From assembly GCF_001544075.1 (NCBI RefSeq), contig NZ_BCNT01000003.1:496001-560000 (forward strand): 64,000 nt of DNA. The letters run 5' to 3'. A program made the position numbers and the translations under genes. Below, piece by piece: positions 29,581-39,414 of this stretch (positions are counted from its first letter, which is position 1; each line of letters starts with the position of its first letter). Source of the DNA: Comamonas terrae. GTDB taxonomy: Bacteria > Pseudomonadota > Gammaproteobacteria > Burkholderiales > Burkholderiaceae_C. Under the pieces are notes generated by a model. The model searched no databases and was not told the DNA's origin. It saw only the letters and a list, made by a program, of their open reading frames with translations.

Positions 29581-30450
29581 TCACAGCGCGCGCAGATGCT
29601 GCGCGGCCTGCCAGCGTCCGCCGGGCGCCAGGACCACGGGCGCGTCGATGGCCGCAGCCTCCACGCACAGCATGTGCTGCCAGCTGTCCGGCGCCATGTC
29701 GGGCAGGCGCGCGCACAGCTCGGGGCCCGGATTCCAGACCACGGTCTCGCTCCAGGCTTCGTCCTGGGCAATCTGCAGCAAGGGCTGCGATGACAGAGTT
29801 TGCAGCCGCAGCGCCTGGGCGGCGCGCGGATAGACGCGATCGGTCTCCACGCCAAAGCGCACGGCTCCGGCCTGCACGGGATGCGTTTCGGCACCTGCCG
29901 CCACAGCATTCCAATAGACGAGACCATCCAGCCCCTGCAGCTCGATCTGCTCGGCGCCGGGCACCTGCAGATAGCTGTGCAGCGCGGCGGTGAACGGCAG
30001 GTCCTGCGCGCCGCGGTTGTGCACGGCCAGGCGCACGGTCAAGGCGCCGGGGTGCAGCTCCACCGTCAGCAGCGCCTCGAAGGCATGGGGCCAGACGGCG
30101 CGCGTGGCCTCGCTGTCTTCCAGGCGCAGCGTGATCTGCAGGCCACCACCTTCGGCAGGCCTGGCATCCCCGGGCTGGCCGGACCAGGCCAGGGTGCGCG
30201 CAAAGCCGTGCTTGACCAGCGGGCCGCGCTGGTTGAACTGCGGAAAGCAGACCGGAATGCCGCCGCGGATCGGCGTGTGTCCGTCGTGCGCGGCCTGCGG
30301 GCTGACGAACAGGCGCTCCTGCCCCCGGCTGACCCAGGACAGCACCTGCGCACCCTGCAGGGCGATCAGCGCGCTGTCTCCGCCGGGCAAGCGCAGGCCG
30401 ATGGCGGGCAGGCCCCGCCATTCCTGCAGGCGGGCTTCGAAATCACTCAC
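29581..30450 (-). CDS. D-hexose-6-phosphate mutarotase (aldose 1-epimerase-like)
   Basis: YeaD-type enzyme interconverting anomers of glucose-6-phosphate-like sugars. The 289-aa beta-sandwich protein shows [13 protein letters not shown] and [10 protein letters not shown], the typical active-site arginine/histidine region, and [11 protein letters not shown]. It begins with GTG at 30450 and overlaps the end of hisA by eight bases, so it is translated with the his genes. Its place between hisA and hisF is unusual; no direct role in histidine synthesis is known for the family. Confidence 0.87.
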   Translation of the reverse strand: MSDFEARLQEWRGLPAIGLRLPGGDSALIALQGAQVLSWVSRGQERLFVSPQAAHDGHTPIRGGIPVCFPQFNQRGPLVKHGFARTLAWSGQPGDARPAEGGGLQITLRLEDSEATRAVWPHAFEALLTVELHPGALTVRLAVHNRGAQDLPFTAALHSYLQVPGAEQIELQGLDGLVYWNAVAAGAETHPVQAGAVRFGVETDRVYPRAAQALRLQTLSSQPLLQIAQDEAWSETVVWNPGPELCARLPDMAPDSWQHMLCVEAAAIDAPVVLAPGGRWQAAQHLRAL

Positions 30451-31186
30451 CGGTCAGCTCGTCGGCGCGCGCCTGGCCGGCCGCCAGGTCGAGGTCGCCG
30501 GTATAGATGGCACGGCCGCAGATCACGCCTTCGATGCCTTCGTCCTGCACCTTGCACAGGGCTTCGATGTCGGCCATGCCGGCTAGGCCGCCCGAGGCGA
30601 TGACGGGAATCTTGAGCGACTGAGCCAGCTTGACCGTGGCATCGATGTTGATGCCGCTGAGCATGCCGTCGCGGCCGATGTCGGTGTAGATGATGGATTC
30701 CACGCCCCAGTCCTCGAAGCGCTTGGCGGTGGAGATCACGTCCTGGCCCGTGAGCTTGCTCCAGCCGTCGATGGCCACCTTGCCGTCCTTGGCGTCCAGG
30801 CCGACGATGATGTGGCCCGCGAACGCGCTGCAGGCATCCTGCAGGAAACCGGGGTTCTTCACGGCGGCCGTGCCGATGATCACGTATTCGATGCCCAGAT
30901 CGATGTAGCGCTCGATGGTGTCCAGATCGCGGATGCCCCCGCCCAGCTGCACGGGGATCTCGCCGTCCACTTCCTTGAGGATGCTCTTGATCGCCGCCAG
31001 GTTCTTGGGCTGGCCCGCGAACGCTCCGTTGAGATCCACCAGATGCAGGCGGCGCGCGCCGGCATCCAGCCACTTCGCGGCAATGGCTGCGGGGTCTTCG
31101 CCGAACGTGGTGGATTGGTCCATATCACCCTGGATGAGGCGTACGCAGTGGCCGTCCTTGAGGTCGATGGCGGGGATGAGCAACAT
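30443..31186 (-). CDS. hisA: ProFAR isomerase HisA
   Basis: TIM-barrel Amadori isomerase, the fourth histidine step. The 247-aa protein begins [20 protein letters not shown] with the catalytic Asp, and has [40 protein letters not shown] and [12 protein letters not shown] (second catalytic Asp). Length is normal. It follows hisH by 84 nt, in which a short hairpin resembling the 3'-end repeats is found. Confidence 0.97.
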   Translation of the reverse strand: MLLIPAIDLKDGHCVRLIQGDMDQSTTFGEDPAAIAAKWLDAGARRLHLVDLNGAFAGQPKNLAAIKSILKEVDGEIPVQLGGGIRDLDTIERYIDLGIEYVIIGTAAVKNPGFLQDACSAFAGHIIVGLDAKDGKVAIDGWSKLTGQDVISTAKRFEDWGVESIIYTDIGRDGMLSGINIDATVKLAQSLKIPVIASGGLAGMADIEALCKVQDEGIEGVICGRAIYTGDLDLAAGQARADELTGE

Positions 31187-31249
31187 GATGGTGGTTGGCT
31201 ATCAAGTGAGGCCGCTAGAAATGGCCAGTTGAGGAATAACTCGGGGCGG

Positions 31250-31270
31250 CGCCGATGTGCGGCGCAGCTC
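31250..31270. repeat. Possible degenerate family 2 element after hisH
   Basis: GCGCCG, ATGTG and CGGCGC form a 6-bp hairpin followed by AGCTC that abuts the hisH stop codon. The position and GGCGCAGC core match the fuller copies, but the upstream part is missing. Confidence 0.3.
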
Positions 31271-31948
31271 CTAGGGCTTCCAGCCCAGGAAGTTGCGAAA
31301 GAGCGCCAGGCCCTGGTCCGCGCTTTTCTCGGGGTGGAACTGGGTCGCAAAAATATTATCGCGTGCAACCGCGCAAGCAAAGCGCCCGCCGTAGTCGGCC
31401 TCGGCGGCGCAATGCGCGCCCTGTTGCACCTGCGCATAAAAGCTGTGCACGAAGTAGTAGAAGCTGCCGTCGGGAATGCCGCTCCACAGCGCATGCGGCC
31501 TGCCGTCGTGTTGCGACTGGTACACCTGGTTCCAGCCCATCTGCGGCACCTTGAAGCGGCTGCCGTCGGCCTGGGTGCGGCCTGCGAGGTCGAACTTGCG
31601 CACGTGGCCGGGGATCAGGCCCAGGCCGGGGACATCGCCCTCGTCGCTGTGGTCCAGCAGCATCTGCATGCCCACGCAGACGCCGAACAGCGGCTTGCGG
31701 GCCGCCGCGTGCAGCACGGCCTGCTGCAGGCCGCCGCCGTGGGCCTCGCGCAGCTCGCGCATGCAGTCGGGCATGGCGCCCTGGCCGGGCAGCACCACGC
31801 GGTCGGCGGCCAGCACGACCTCGGGATCGGCCGTGACGACCACGTTCCAGCCGGTGTCCGCGGCAGCCGTGCGCACGGCCTGCGAGACCGAGCGCAGATT
31901 GCCCATGCCGTAGTCGACCACGGCCACGGTGTTGTTCTTCAAACTCAT
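31271..31948 (-). CDS. hisH: Imidazole glycerol phosphate synthase glutaminase subunit HisH
   Basis: Class I glutamine amidotransferase delivering ammonia to HisF. The 225-aa protein has nucleophile C91 in FGVCVGMQ and H205/E207 in TQFHPEKS, completing the triad. [12 protein letters not shown] is the typical N-terminus and [11 protein letters not shown] lies in the oxyanion region. It is upstream of hisA and downstream of hisB, separated from hisB by 81 nt holding a family 1-like repeat. Confidence 0.97.
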   Translation of the reverse strand: MSLKNNTVAVVDYGMGNLRSVSQAVRTAAADTGWNVVVTADPEVVLAADRVVLPGQGAMPDCMRELREAHGGGLQQAVLHAAARKPLFGVCVGMQMLLDHSDEGDVPGLGLIPGHVRKFDLAGRTQADGSRFKVPQMGWNQVYQSQHDGRPHALWSGIPDGSFYYFVHSFYAQVQQGAHCAAEADYGGRFACAVARDNIFATQFHPEKSADQGLALFRNFLGWKP

Positions 31949-32029
31949 AGCAGCTACCGCTTGTAGAGATCGGGTTTGATATTCAAAACGCTTTGAAATG
32001 CAGCATGACCAGGCGCTGTTCGCTCCTGA
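31947..32029. repeat. Degenerate family 1 repeat, copy D
   Basis: ATAGCAGCTACCGC (31947-31960) matches the outer arm of copies A to C, and the far end carries CGCTCCTGAT. The second inverted arm is poorly preserved. It fills the gap between hisB and hisH and touches the hisH start codon. Confidence 0.4.
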
Positions 32030-32653
32030 TTACAGAGCACCCTTGGTCGAGGGAATCACGCCGGCCATGCGCGGATCATGCTCCAGCGCAAAGCGCAGGG
32101 CCCGGGCAAAGGCCTTGAAGATGGTCTCGCACTGGTGGTGGGCGTTGAAGCCCTTGAGGTTGTCGATGTGCAGCGTCACGCCCGCATGGTTGACGAAGCC
32201 CTGGAAGAACTCGAACACCAGCTGCGTGTCCAGCTGGCCGATGCTGCCGGCCGTGAACTTCACGTCCATGTGCAGGCCGGGGCGGCCCGAGAAGTCGACG
32301 ACCACGCGGCTCAGGGCTTCGTCCAGCGGCACGTAGGCGTGGCCGTAGCGGCGTATGCCCTTCTTGTCGCCGATGGCCTTGGCAAAGGCCTGGCCCAGCG
32401 TGATGCCGATGTCCTCCACCGTGTGATGGCCGTCGATGTGCAGATCGCCTTCGCAGTGGATGTCCAGGTCGATCAGGCCGTGGCGCGCGATCTGGTCCAG
32501 CATGTGGTCGAGAAAGCCGATGCCCGAATGCAGCTGGGCCTTGCCCGTGCCGTCGAGGTTGACCCGCACCTGCACGCGGGTCTCGGCCGTGTTGCGCTGC
32601 ACCTCGGCGGTGCGCGGCAGGTCTTGGGCTACGGAGGGGACGATATTGCTCAC
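32030..32653 (-). CDS. hisB: Imidazoleglycerol-phosphate dehydratase HisB
   Basis: Mn-dependent dehydratase of the histidine pathway. The 207-aa protein is the monofunctional form without the N-terminal histidinol-phosphatase domain. Metal-binding histidine clusters are [31 protein letters not shown] and the second-repeat [13 protein letters not shown] ... GFNAHHQCE. The start is GTG at 32653, overlapping the hisC stop (GTGA). The open frame extends far upstream but shadows hisC. Confidence 0.96.
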   Translation of the reverse strand: MSNIVPSVAQDLPRTAEVQRNTAETRVQVRVNLDGTGKAQLHSGIGFLDHMLDQIARHGLIDLDIHCEGDLHIDGHHTVEDIGITLGQAFAKAIGDKKGIRRYGHAYVPLDEALSRVVVDFSGRPGLHMDVKFTAGSIGQLDTQLVFEFFQGFVNHAGVTLHIDNLKGFNAHHQCETIFKAFARALRFALEHDPRMAGVIPSTKGAL

Positions 32654-33768
32654 AGGGATTCCTTCAAGGCCGCCAGCATCTGGGCGTTTTCTTCGCGGGT
32701 GCCCACGGTCAGGCGCAGGCAGTTGACCAGCAGCGGGTGCATGGCCGATACGTTCTTCACCAGCACGCCGCGCGCCTTCATCTCGGCCTGGGCGCGGCCT
32801 GCGTCGCGCACGCGCAGCAGCACCATGTTGGCCTCCGAGGGCCAGACCTTCTCCACGCCGTCCAGGGCGCGCAGGGCGTTGATCAGCGGCTGGCGTTCGG
32901 CGCGGATGGCCGCGGCCTGGCCGGCGTACAGGCTTTCGTGCTCCAGCGCGAAGATCGCCGTTTCGCAGTTGAGCACGCTGATGTTGTAGGGCGGGCGCAC
33001 CTTGTCGATCTCGTTGACGATGGCGGCCGGCCCGATCAAATAGCCCAGGCGCGCGCCCGCCAGGCCGAACTTGGAGAGGGTGCGCATCAGCAGCACATGG
33101 GCATTGCGCGCGGGTTCGTCGCGCATGCGCGTGATCCAGCTGCGGCTGGCAAAGGGCTGGTAGGCCTCGTCCATGACCACCAGGCCGCCTGTGCGGGCCA
33201 CGGCATCGACGATGGCCTGCACCTTGTCCTCGTCCCACAGCGTGGCCGTGGGGTTGTTGGGATAGGCGATGTAGGTGATGGCGGGCTTGTGCCTGGCGAT
33301 GGCCGCCTGCATGGCCCCCACGTCGAGGTCGAAGTCCGTCGTCAGGTCGACCGAAACAAAATCCAGGCCTTGCAGCTTGGCGCTGAGCGGGTACATCACA
33401 AAGCCGGGCATGGGCGCCAGCATCTTGGCTCGGTCGCCTTCGCAGGGCTGGGCCGTGGCCAGCGCCAGCAGCGTGATGATCTCGTCCGAACCGTTGCCCA
33501 GCAGCACGGCCGAGCCCGCGGGCGCCCCGGCATACTCGGCCAGCATCTGCTTGAGCACTTCCAGGCGCTCGCCCGGATAGCGGTTGATCTCCAGCGCCCC
33601 CAGGTGCTCGCCCAGCTTGCGCTGCAGCTCGGCCGGCAGGCGGTAGGGATTTTCCATCGTGTCCATCTTGAGCAGGCCCTGCGCGGGCTGCACATGGTAG
33701 GCCTGCATGGCGCGCACGTCGGCACGGATGCGTTGCAGGGCTTTGGCTTGGATGTCTTGAGCAGTCAT
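32650..33768 (-). CDS. hisC: Histidinol-phosphate aminotransferase HisC
   Basis: PLP-dependent fold-type I transaminase. The 372-aa protein has the Schiff-base lysine K233 in [15 protein letters not shown], with [31 protein letters not shown] and [10 protein letters not shown] as further family marks. The ATG at 33768 is used. It is the first gene of the distal his block; vapC ends 50 nt upstream on the same strand, so hisC either has a promoter in or beyond vapBC or is read through from it. Confidence 0.96.
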   Translation of the reverse strand: MTAQDIQAKALQRIRADVRAMQAYHVQPAQGLLKMDTMENPYRLPAELQRKLGEHLGALEINRYPGERLEVLKQMLAEYAGAPAGSAVLLGNGSDEIITLLALATAQPCEGDRAKMLAPMPGFVMYPLSAKLQGLDFVSVDLTTDFDLDVGAMQAAIARHKPAITYIAYPNNPTATLWDEDKVQAIVDAVARTGGLVVMDEAYQPFASRSWITRMRDEPARNAHVLLMRTLSKFGLAGARLGYLIGPAAIVNEIDKVRPPYNISVLNCETAIFALEHESLYAGQAAAIRAERQPLINALRALDGVEKVWPSEANMVLLRVRDAGRAQAEMKARGVLVKNVSAMHPLLVNCLRLTVGTREENAQMLAALKESL

Positions 33769-33818
33769 GGATTCACGCTTTCCGATCAGAATTGCGGGGG
33801 GCGCCGGATGGGCGCGCT

Positions 33819-34268
33819 TCAGGCCTCGTCCAAGGCAGGTGCGTCCTGGTGCAGCGGATGCACCACGGTCACGCCGCCGAATTCCGCGCCATGCGGCAGG
33901 TGCAGGCTCAGCATATGGCTGCAGCCGCTGTGCTGGGCGCAGGCCACGGCCAGGCAGTCCCCGAAGGCGAGCTGGTGGCGCGCCTGCACGGCCCAGGCCG
34001 TCTCCAGCGTGGCGGCATCGGTCTTCCAGGGCGTCCAGGTCTGGTAGCGGCGGATGGCGGCGCGCGCATCGCCCTGGGGCATGGGCACGGCCGCCGTGGT
34101 CACCTGGTCGTAGAACTCCACCAGGGCCTGGTTGCCGGTGCGGCCGGTGCGCGTGCGCCACAGCACGTCCAGCCAGGCCAGCGTGGCGTCATACAGCGCG
34201 CCGCCGGCCACGTTCTCTGCCGCGATCAGCACCGAGGTGTCGACAAAGACCGGCGCCATCTCGCTCAT
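33819..34268 (-). CDS. vapC: PIN-domain toxin VapC
   Basis: Predicted Mg-dependent RNase toxin of a type II toxin-antitoxin pair. The 149-aa PIN-fold protein starts MSEMAPVFVDTSVLIAAEN. Acidic residues D10, E51 (QALVEFYDQ) and D104 (AFGDCLAVA) are in the expected order. The usual C-terminal SEDLQHG-like motif reads SLHLPHG, so the fourth acidic site is absent. The ATG overlaps the antitoxin stop (ATGA), and GGAG lies seven bases upstream. It is embedded in the his gene run. Confidence 0.85.
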   Translation of the reverse strand: MSEMAPVFVDTSVLIAAENVAGGALYDATLAWLDVLWRTRTGRTGNQALVEFYDQVTTAAVPMPQGDARAAIRRYQTWTPWKTDAATLETAWAVQARHQLAFGDCLAVACAQHSGCSHMLSLHLPHGAEFGGVTVVHPLHQDAPALDEA

Positions 34269-34552
34269 GCTGCGGCTCCGGTGCGGGCTGTGCTTGCGCC
34301 GGCGGCACGACCGGCGCAAGCACGGCGCGTCACGGTTTTTTCCGCTCCGGCACCGGCCGGCGCCTGCGGAGCCTGCCAGCTGCGCTCGTCGGTGCGCCAG
34401 GCCAGGTAGGCGCGCTCGTAGGCGTCCTCGCGGCGCTGCATCTCGGCCATGAAATCGCCCACCATGCGCGAGACGCTGGTGCCGCGCCGCGCAGCTTCCA
34501 CGCGCGCCCACTCGAGCACGCTGTCCTCCACGGTAATGGTGAGATTCTTCAT
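34265..34552 (-). CDS. vapB: VapB-type ribbon-helix-helix antitoxin
   Basis: DNA-binding antitoxin partner of VapC. The 95-aa protein begins MKNLTITVEDSVLEWARVEA ARRGTSVSRMVGDFMAEMQR (shown in two parts), a classic beta-strand, helix, helix RHH domain followed by an Arg/Glu-rich toxin-binding segment. A final 23 residues of low complexity (Ala/Arg/Thr) coincide with a strong inverted repeat in the DNA. The ATG at 34552 is used; another three codons upstream (34561) is possible. It presumably binds the palindrome at 34564-34596. Confidence 0.83.
   Translation of the reverse strand: MKNLTITVEDSVLEWARVEAARRGTSVSRMVGDFMAEMQRREDAYERAYLAWRTDERSWQAPQAPAGAGAEKTVTRRACAGRAAGASTARTGAAA
34290..34323 (-). 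promoter_or_regulatory. Strong intragenic hairpin before vapC
   Basis: GTGCTTGCGCCGG (34290-34302) and CCGGCGCAAGCAC (34311-34323) are perfect 13-bp inverted arms with an 8-nt loop. In the mRNA the hairpin lies in the last codons of vapB, about 10 nt before the vapC ribosome site. It has no T-run, so translational control or mRNA processing is more likely than termination. Confidence 0.6.
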
Positions 34553-34563
34553 GGCACCCATGG

Positions 34564-34596
34564 TACACGAATTTCGTGCAACACGAAATTCGTGTA
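34564..34596. promoter_or_regulatory. Perfect 33-bp palindrome, likely VapBC operator
   Basis: TACACGAATTTCGTG (34564-34578), CAA, then CACGAAATTCGTGTA (34582-34596): 15-bp perfect inverted arms with a 3-nt spacer, starting a few bases upstream of the vapB start. Each arm is itself near-palindromic (CACGAA/TTCGTG), as expected for two RHH dimers. Confidence 0.75.
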
Positions 34597-34639
34597 ACCA
34601 GGGCAGTACTTCCATCAGGTACCCCTCGGGCTGCGCAGC

Positions 34640-34664
34640 AAAAAGGCCCGCATATGCGGGCCTT
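34640..34664 (-). terminator. Terminator of the lipoprotein gene
   Basis: AAGGCCCGCA TATGCGGGCCTT is a perfect palindrome (34643-34664), followed on the minus strand by TTTT. It lies just after the lipoprotein stop and before the vapBC operator. Confidence 0.78.
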
Positions 34665-34677
34665 GCAGCATCGGATA

Positions 34678-35538
34678 TCAGCGGCGGTATTGCGGCGGCG
34701 GCGCATAGGGCCGCGCAGGGTCGCCGGGAAAGGCCTGGGGGCTGCCGGCCGCGCCCTCGGGCGGACGCCGGGCGCCACCGTCGCGCTCGTTCACACGCAC
34801 CTCGAACAGGGCCGAACCGATCACGCCCACATTGCGCGCATCGCCTGCCGGCGTATTGTTCGCATAGGCGCGGCCCTTGGCGGCAAAGCGGAAGGCCGCC
34901 ACCTCGCTGCGGCTCTTGCGAAAGCCATCGATGCGCAGCGTTTCGCCGGGGCGCAGCAGGTAGCCATCGTTGCGCACGCTGCCGGGCTGGCCTGAAAGTA
35001 CATCCAGGCCGTCCACCGTGGCCACGACCTCGTAGTAGCGGTTGCTGCGGTTGGTGTAGACCAGTTCGTAGCGCTCGCCGCTGCGGCCCGCCACCTGGAA
35101 ATCCTGGCCGCCGCGCGTGCTGAAGATGGGCAGCGGCCTGCCCTGCCCGTCCTGCACCGACCATTCCACTTCGCCATCGGCCAGCAGCACATTGAGCTGG
35201 CGGTCGACACGGCTGCCCAGCGCACGGCGGATGCTGGTCTCATCGGAGTAGCGCAGCTGCGAGACCGCCTGCGGGCGGTCGGGGCTCAGGCGCGTGGCAT
35301 CCACCGTCCGGATATTGGACTCCCGCCCTTCGCCCCATTGCGTGCCCAGCGTGGATTCTGCCCGGGCCGCGCGCGGCGCCGCCATTCTGGCAGGGGCCGG
35401 CGCAGGCGCCGTCTCCGGGGCTGCCGCCACGCCCTGGGAGGGCAGCGGCGTGCCGCAGGCAGCCAGGCCGGCGGCCAGCAGCAGCCCGCCCAGCATCTGC
35501 CACCAGCGCAGTCGCCGGGATGTCTCGGCTTGGTTCAT
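34678..35538 (-). CDS. Putative lipoprotein of unknown function
   Basis: I do not recognise a named family. The 286-aa protein has a type II signal peptide with lipobox LAAC (C28), then an Ala/Pro-rich linker (about 30-70). A globular part of about 180 residues follows, rich in beta-type segments (RYELVYTNRSNRYYEVVATV, GYLLRPGETLRIDGFRKS) and ending with FEVRVNER. The C-terminal tail is proline/glycine-rich (PPEGAAGSPQ ... YAPPPQYRR). It should be anchored in the outer membrane. It stands alone between the hisD terminator and its own terminator, next to vapBC. Confidence 0.7.
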   Translation of the reverse strand: MNQAETSRRLRWWQMLGGLLLAAGLAACGTPLPSQGVAAAPETAPAPAPARMAAPRAARAESTLGTQWGEGRESNIRTVDATRLSPDRPQAVSQLRYSDETSIRRALGSRVDRQLNVLLADGEVEWSVQDGQGRPLPIFSTRGGQDFQVAGRSGERYELVYTNRSNRYYEVVATVDGLDVLSGQPGSVRNDGYLLRPGETLRIDGFRKSRSEVAAFRFAAKGRAYANNTPAGDARNVGVIGSALFEVRVNERDGGARRPPEGAAGSPQAFPGDPARPYAPPPQYRR

Positions 35539-35675
35539 CTGGATGCTCCTTGTCTGTTTCAGCCGCCAGAGTGTCGGGGCAAATCCGGCACGGCCGCCGT
35601 CAGAAAACATCGGCAGATGAAGGACGCCGCATCGCCCACCTGCCCGCCTCTCCCGCCGGCCGGCGCATCGCCATG

Positions 35676-35701
35676 AAAAAAGCCGTGGGCAGGCCACGGC
35701 T
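35676..35701 (-). terminator. Terminator after hisD
   Basis: AGCCGTGG (35681-35688), 5-nt loop, CCACGGCT (35694-35701), followed on the minus strand by TTTTT. It separates hisGD from the lipoprotein gene and the distal his genes. Confidence 0.88.
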
Positions 35702-35732
35702 GGTTTGCCAAATACGGGCGCCGGTGCGCGCC

Positions 35733-37049
35733 CTACTTCAGGCGCATTTCGGCGGCGCGGGCGTGGCCCTGCAGGCCTTCGCCATAGGCCAGCACCGCGG
35801 CCGTGCGGCCCAGGGTCTGGGCGCCAGCCTCGCTGACTTCGATGAGGCTGGAGCGCTTCTGGAAGTCGTACACGCCCAGCGGCGAGGAAAAGCGCGCCGT
35901 GCCGCTGGTGGGCAGCACGTGGTTGGGGCCGGCGCAGTAGTCGCCCAGGCTCTCGGAGGTATAGGCCCCCAGGAAGATGGCGCCCGCGTGGCGCAGCAGC
36001 GGCTCCCAGCGGTGCGGATCACGGCTGGAGACCTCGAGGTGTTCGGGGGCGATGCGGTTGGAAATGGCACAGGCCTCTTCCATGTCGCGGGTCAGGATCA
36101 GCGCGCCGCGGTCCGTGAGGCTCTTGGCGATGATGGCCTGGCGCGGCATCTCGGGCAGCAGGCGGTCGATCTCGCGCTGCACGGCTTCGATATAGGCGGC
36201 GTCGGGGCACAGCAGGATGGACTGGGCCAGCTCGTCGTGCTCGGCCTGGCTGAACAGGTCCATGGCCACCCACTCGGGCGGCGTGCTGCCGTCGGCCAGC
36301 ACCAGGATTTCGCTGGGGCCGGCAATCATGTCGATGCCCACGATGCCGAACACGCGCTTCTTGGCGCTGGCCACGTAGGCGTTGCCGGGCCCCGTGATCT
36401 TGTCCACCTTGGGAATGGTGGCCGTGCCGTAGGCCAGGGCCGCCACGGCCTGGGCACCGCCGATGGTGAAGGCCCGGTGCACGCCGGCCACGTAGGCGGC
36501 GGCCAGCACCAGTGCGTTCTTCTCGCCCCTGGGCGTGGGCACGACCATGATGATGTCCTGCACCCCGGCCACATGGGCGGGAATGGCATTCATGAGCACG
36601 CTGGACGGATAGGCGGCCTTGCCGCCGGGCACGTAGATGCCAACGCGGTCCAGCGGCGTGACCTTCTGGCCCAGCAGCGTGCCGTCCTCGTCGCGGTAGC
36701 TCCAGCTTTCGCCATTGGCCTTCTTCTGCGCCTCGTGGTAGTTCCTGACGCGGCGCGCGGCGGATTCGAGGGCTTCGCGCTGCTCGGCGGGCAGGCTGTC
36801 GAAAGCGGCCTTGAGCTCGTCCTGCCTGAGCTCCAGCCCGGCCATGGCGCCGGCCTGCAGGCCGTCGAAGCGGGCCGTGTATTCGAGCACCGCCGCATCG
36901 CCGCGCTGCTGCACGTCGGCCAGGATGTCGGCCACGCGCTGCTCGATGGCCGCATCCGTGTCGGCCGACCAGTGCAGACGCTGCGCAAAATCATGCTCGA
37001 ATGTGGCGTCGGCGGTTGACAGGCGGGCGGGAGCAGCTACGAATTCCAT
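35733..37049 (-). CDS. hisD: Histidinol dehydrogenase HisD
   Basis: Zinc- and NAD-dependent enzyme oxidising histidinol to histidine in two steps. The 438-aa protein from the ATG at 37049 contains [49 protein letters not shown] and the zinc/catalytic [18 protein letters not shown] three codons earlier (37058) is possible. It is 34 nt downstream of hisG and followed by a terminator, unlike the hisD-hisC continuity found in many relatives. Confidence 0.97.
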   Translation of the reverse strand: MEFVAAPARLSTADATFEHDFAQRLHWSADTDAAIEQRVADILADVQQRGDAAVLEYTARFDGLQAGAMAGLELRQDELKAAFDSLPAEQREALESAARRVRNYHEAQKKANGESWSYRDEDGTLLGQKVTPLDRVGIYVPGGKAAYPSSVLMNAIPAHVAGVQDIIMVVPTPRGEKNALVLAAAYVAGVHRAFTIGGAQAVAALAYGTATIPKVDKITGPGNAYVASAKKRVFGIVGIDMIAGPSEILVLADGSTPPEWVAMDLFSQAEHDELAQSILLCPDAAYIEAVQREIDRLLPEMPRQAIIAKSLTDRGALILTRDMEEACAISNRIAPEHLEVSSRDPHRWEPLLRHAGAIFLGAYTSESLGDYCAGPNHVLPTSGTARFSSPLGVYDFQKRSSLIEVSEAGAQTLGRTAAVLAYGEGLQGHARAAEMRLK

Positions 37050-37082
37050 AGGATTCACCAGGAAGAAAGATCGGTTGTCGGA

Positions 37083-37741
37083 TCAGCTATTTTTTGCGGC
37101 CACGGCGGCGGCGAACGCATCGATGATGTGGCGCAGCGGCGCCTGCTTGAGCTTGAGCGAAGCCTGGTTGACCACCAGGCGCGAGCTGATGTCCATGATG
37201 GGCTCGACCTCGACCAGGTCGTTGGCCTTGAGCGTGTTGCCCGTGGAGACCAGGTCGACGATGGCGTCGGCCATGCCGGTCAGCGGCGCCAGCTCCATGG
37301 AGCCGTAGAGCTTGACCATGTCCACGTGCACGCCCTTGGCGGCAAAGAAGTTGCGCGCGATCTCGGGGTACTTGGTGGCGATGCGCAGGCGCGCGCCCTG
37401 CTTGACGGCACGCTCGTAGTCGAAGCCCTTGCGCACGGCCACGCTGACGCGGCACTTGGCGATCTGCAGGTCCAGCGGCTGGTACAGGCCCTGGCCGCCA
37501 TGCTCGATCAGCGAGTCCAGGCCCGACACGCCCAGGTCCGCGCCGCCGTACTGCACGTACACGGGCACGTCGGAGGCACGCACCAGCACCACGCGCACGT
37601 CGCTCTGGCTGGTGTCGAAGATCAGCTTGCGCGACTTTTCCACATCCTCGGTCACCACGATGCCGGCGGCGGCCAGCAGGGGCACGGTTTCCTCGAAGAT
37701 GCGTCCCTTGGACAGGGCAATGGTCACAGGCGTTGCGGTGC

Positions 37742-37745
<4 letters not shown>
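37083..37745 (-). CDS. hisG: ATP phosphoribosyltransferase, short form HisG
   Basis: First and regulated enzyme of histidine synthesis. The 220-aa protein is the short form, lacking the C-terminal regulatory domain, so it should need a HisZ subunit encoded elsewhere. Signatures are [37 protein letters not shown] and the PRPP loop [16 protein letters not shown]. The ATG overlaps the murA stop by four bases (ATGA), giving tight coupling to murA. Confidence 0.96.
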
Positions 37746-39013
<1,268 letters not shown>

Positions 39014-39059
39014 GGCTTGTGGCCTTGATTCGGAAAAAGAGACAAATCAGCCGCAAACG

Positions 39060-39092
39060 CAGACATATCCAGCGCAGGCAGCTATCAAAAAT
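39060..39092. repeat. Partial family 1 repeat, copy E
   Basis: CCAGCGCAGGCAGCTATC followed by an A-run between ibaG and murA matches the right end of copy B. The left arm is not recognisable. Confidence 0.4.
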
Positions 39093-39097
39093 GGAGA

Positions 39098-39337
39098 TCA
39101 GGCCTGATTCGCCCACTCGGCGGGCGTGAAGGTCTTCATGGACAGGGCATGGACCTCGTCGGTGGCCATGCGGTTGCCCAGGGTGGCATAGACCAGGCGC
39201 TGGCGCTGCACCAGGCGCTGGCCTTCGAAGCTGGCCGAGACGATGGTGGCAAACCAGTGCCGGCCGTCGCCCTCCAGCGCAAGATGCTCGCAAGGCAGGC
39301 CTGCGCTGATGATTTCTTTGAGTTGGTCTGCGGTCAT
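39098..39337 (-). CDS. ibaG: BolA-family protein IbaG
   Basis: Small BolA/YrbA-type protein that partners monothiol glutaredoxins in Fe-S handling and acid response. The 79-aa protein has the BolA core GDGRHWFATIVSASFEG, the invariant RQRLVYATLG and HALSMKTFTPAEW. The ATG at 39337 fits the family length. Its place directly upstream of murA is the classic ibaG-murA pairing. Confidence 0.93.
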   Translation of the reverse strand: MTADQLKEIISAGLPCEHLALEGDGRHWFATIVSASFEGQRLVQRQRLVYATLGNRMATDEVHALSMKTFTPAEWANQA

Positions 39338-39414
39338 GGGTGGGGAAAGCCTTGGGGCGCACAGCTGGCGGAACCGGTCATTGTCCCGCAGGCCGCCGTG
39401 CATCCGGGATGAAA

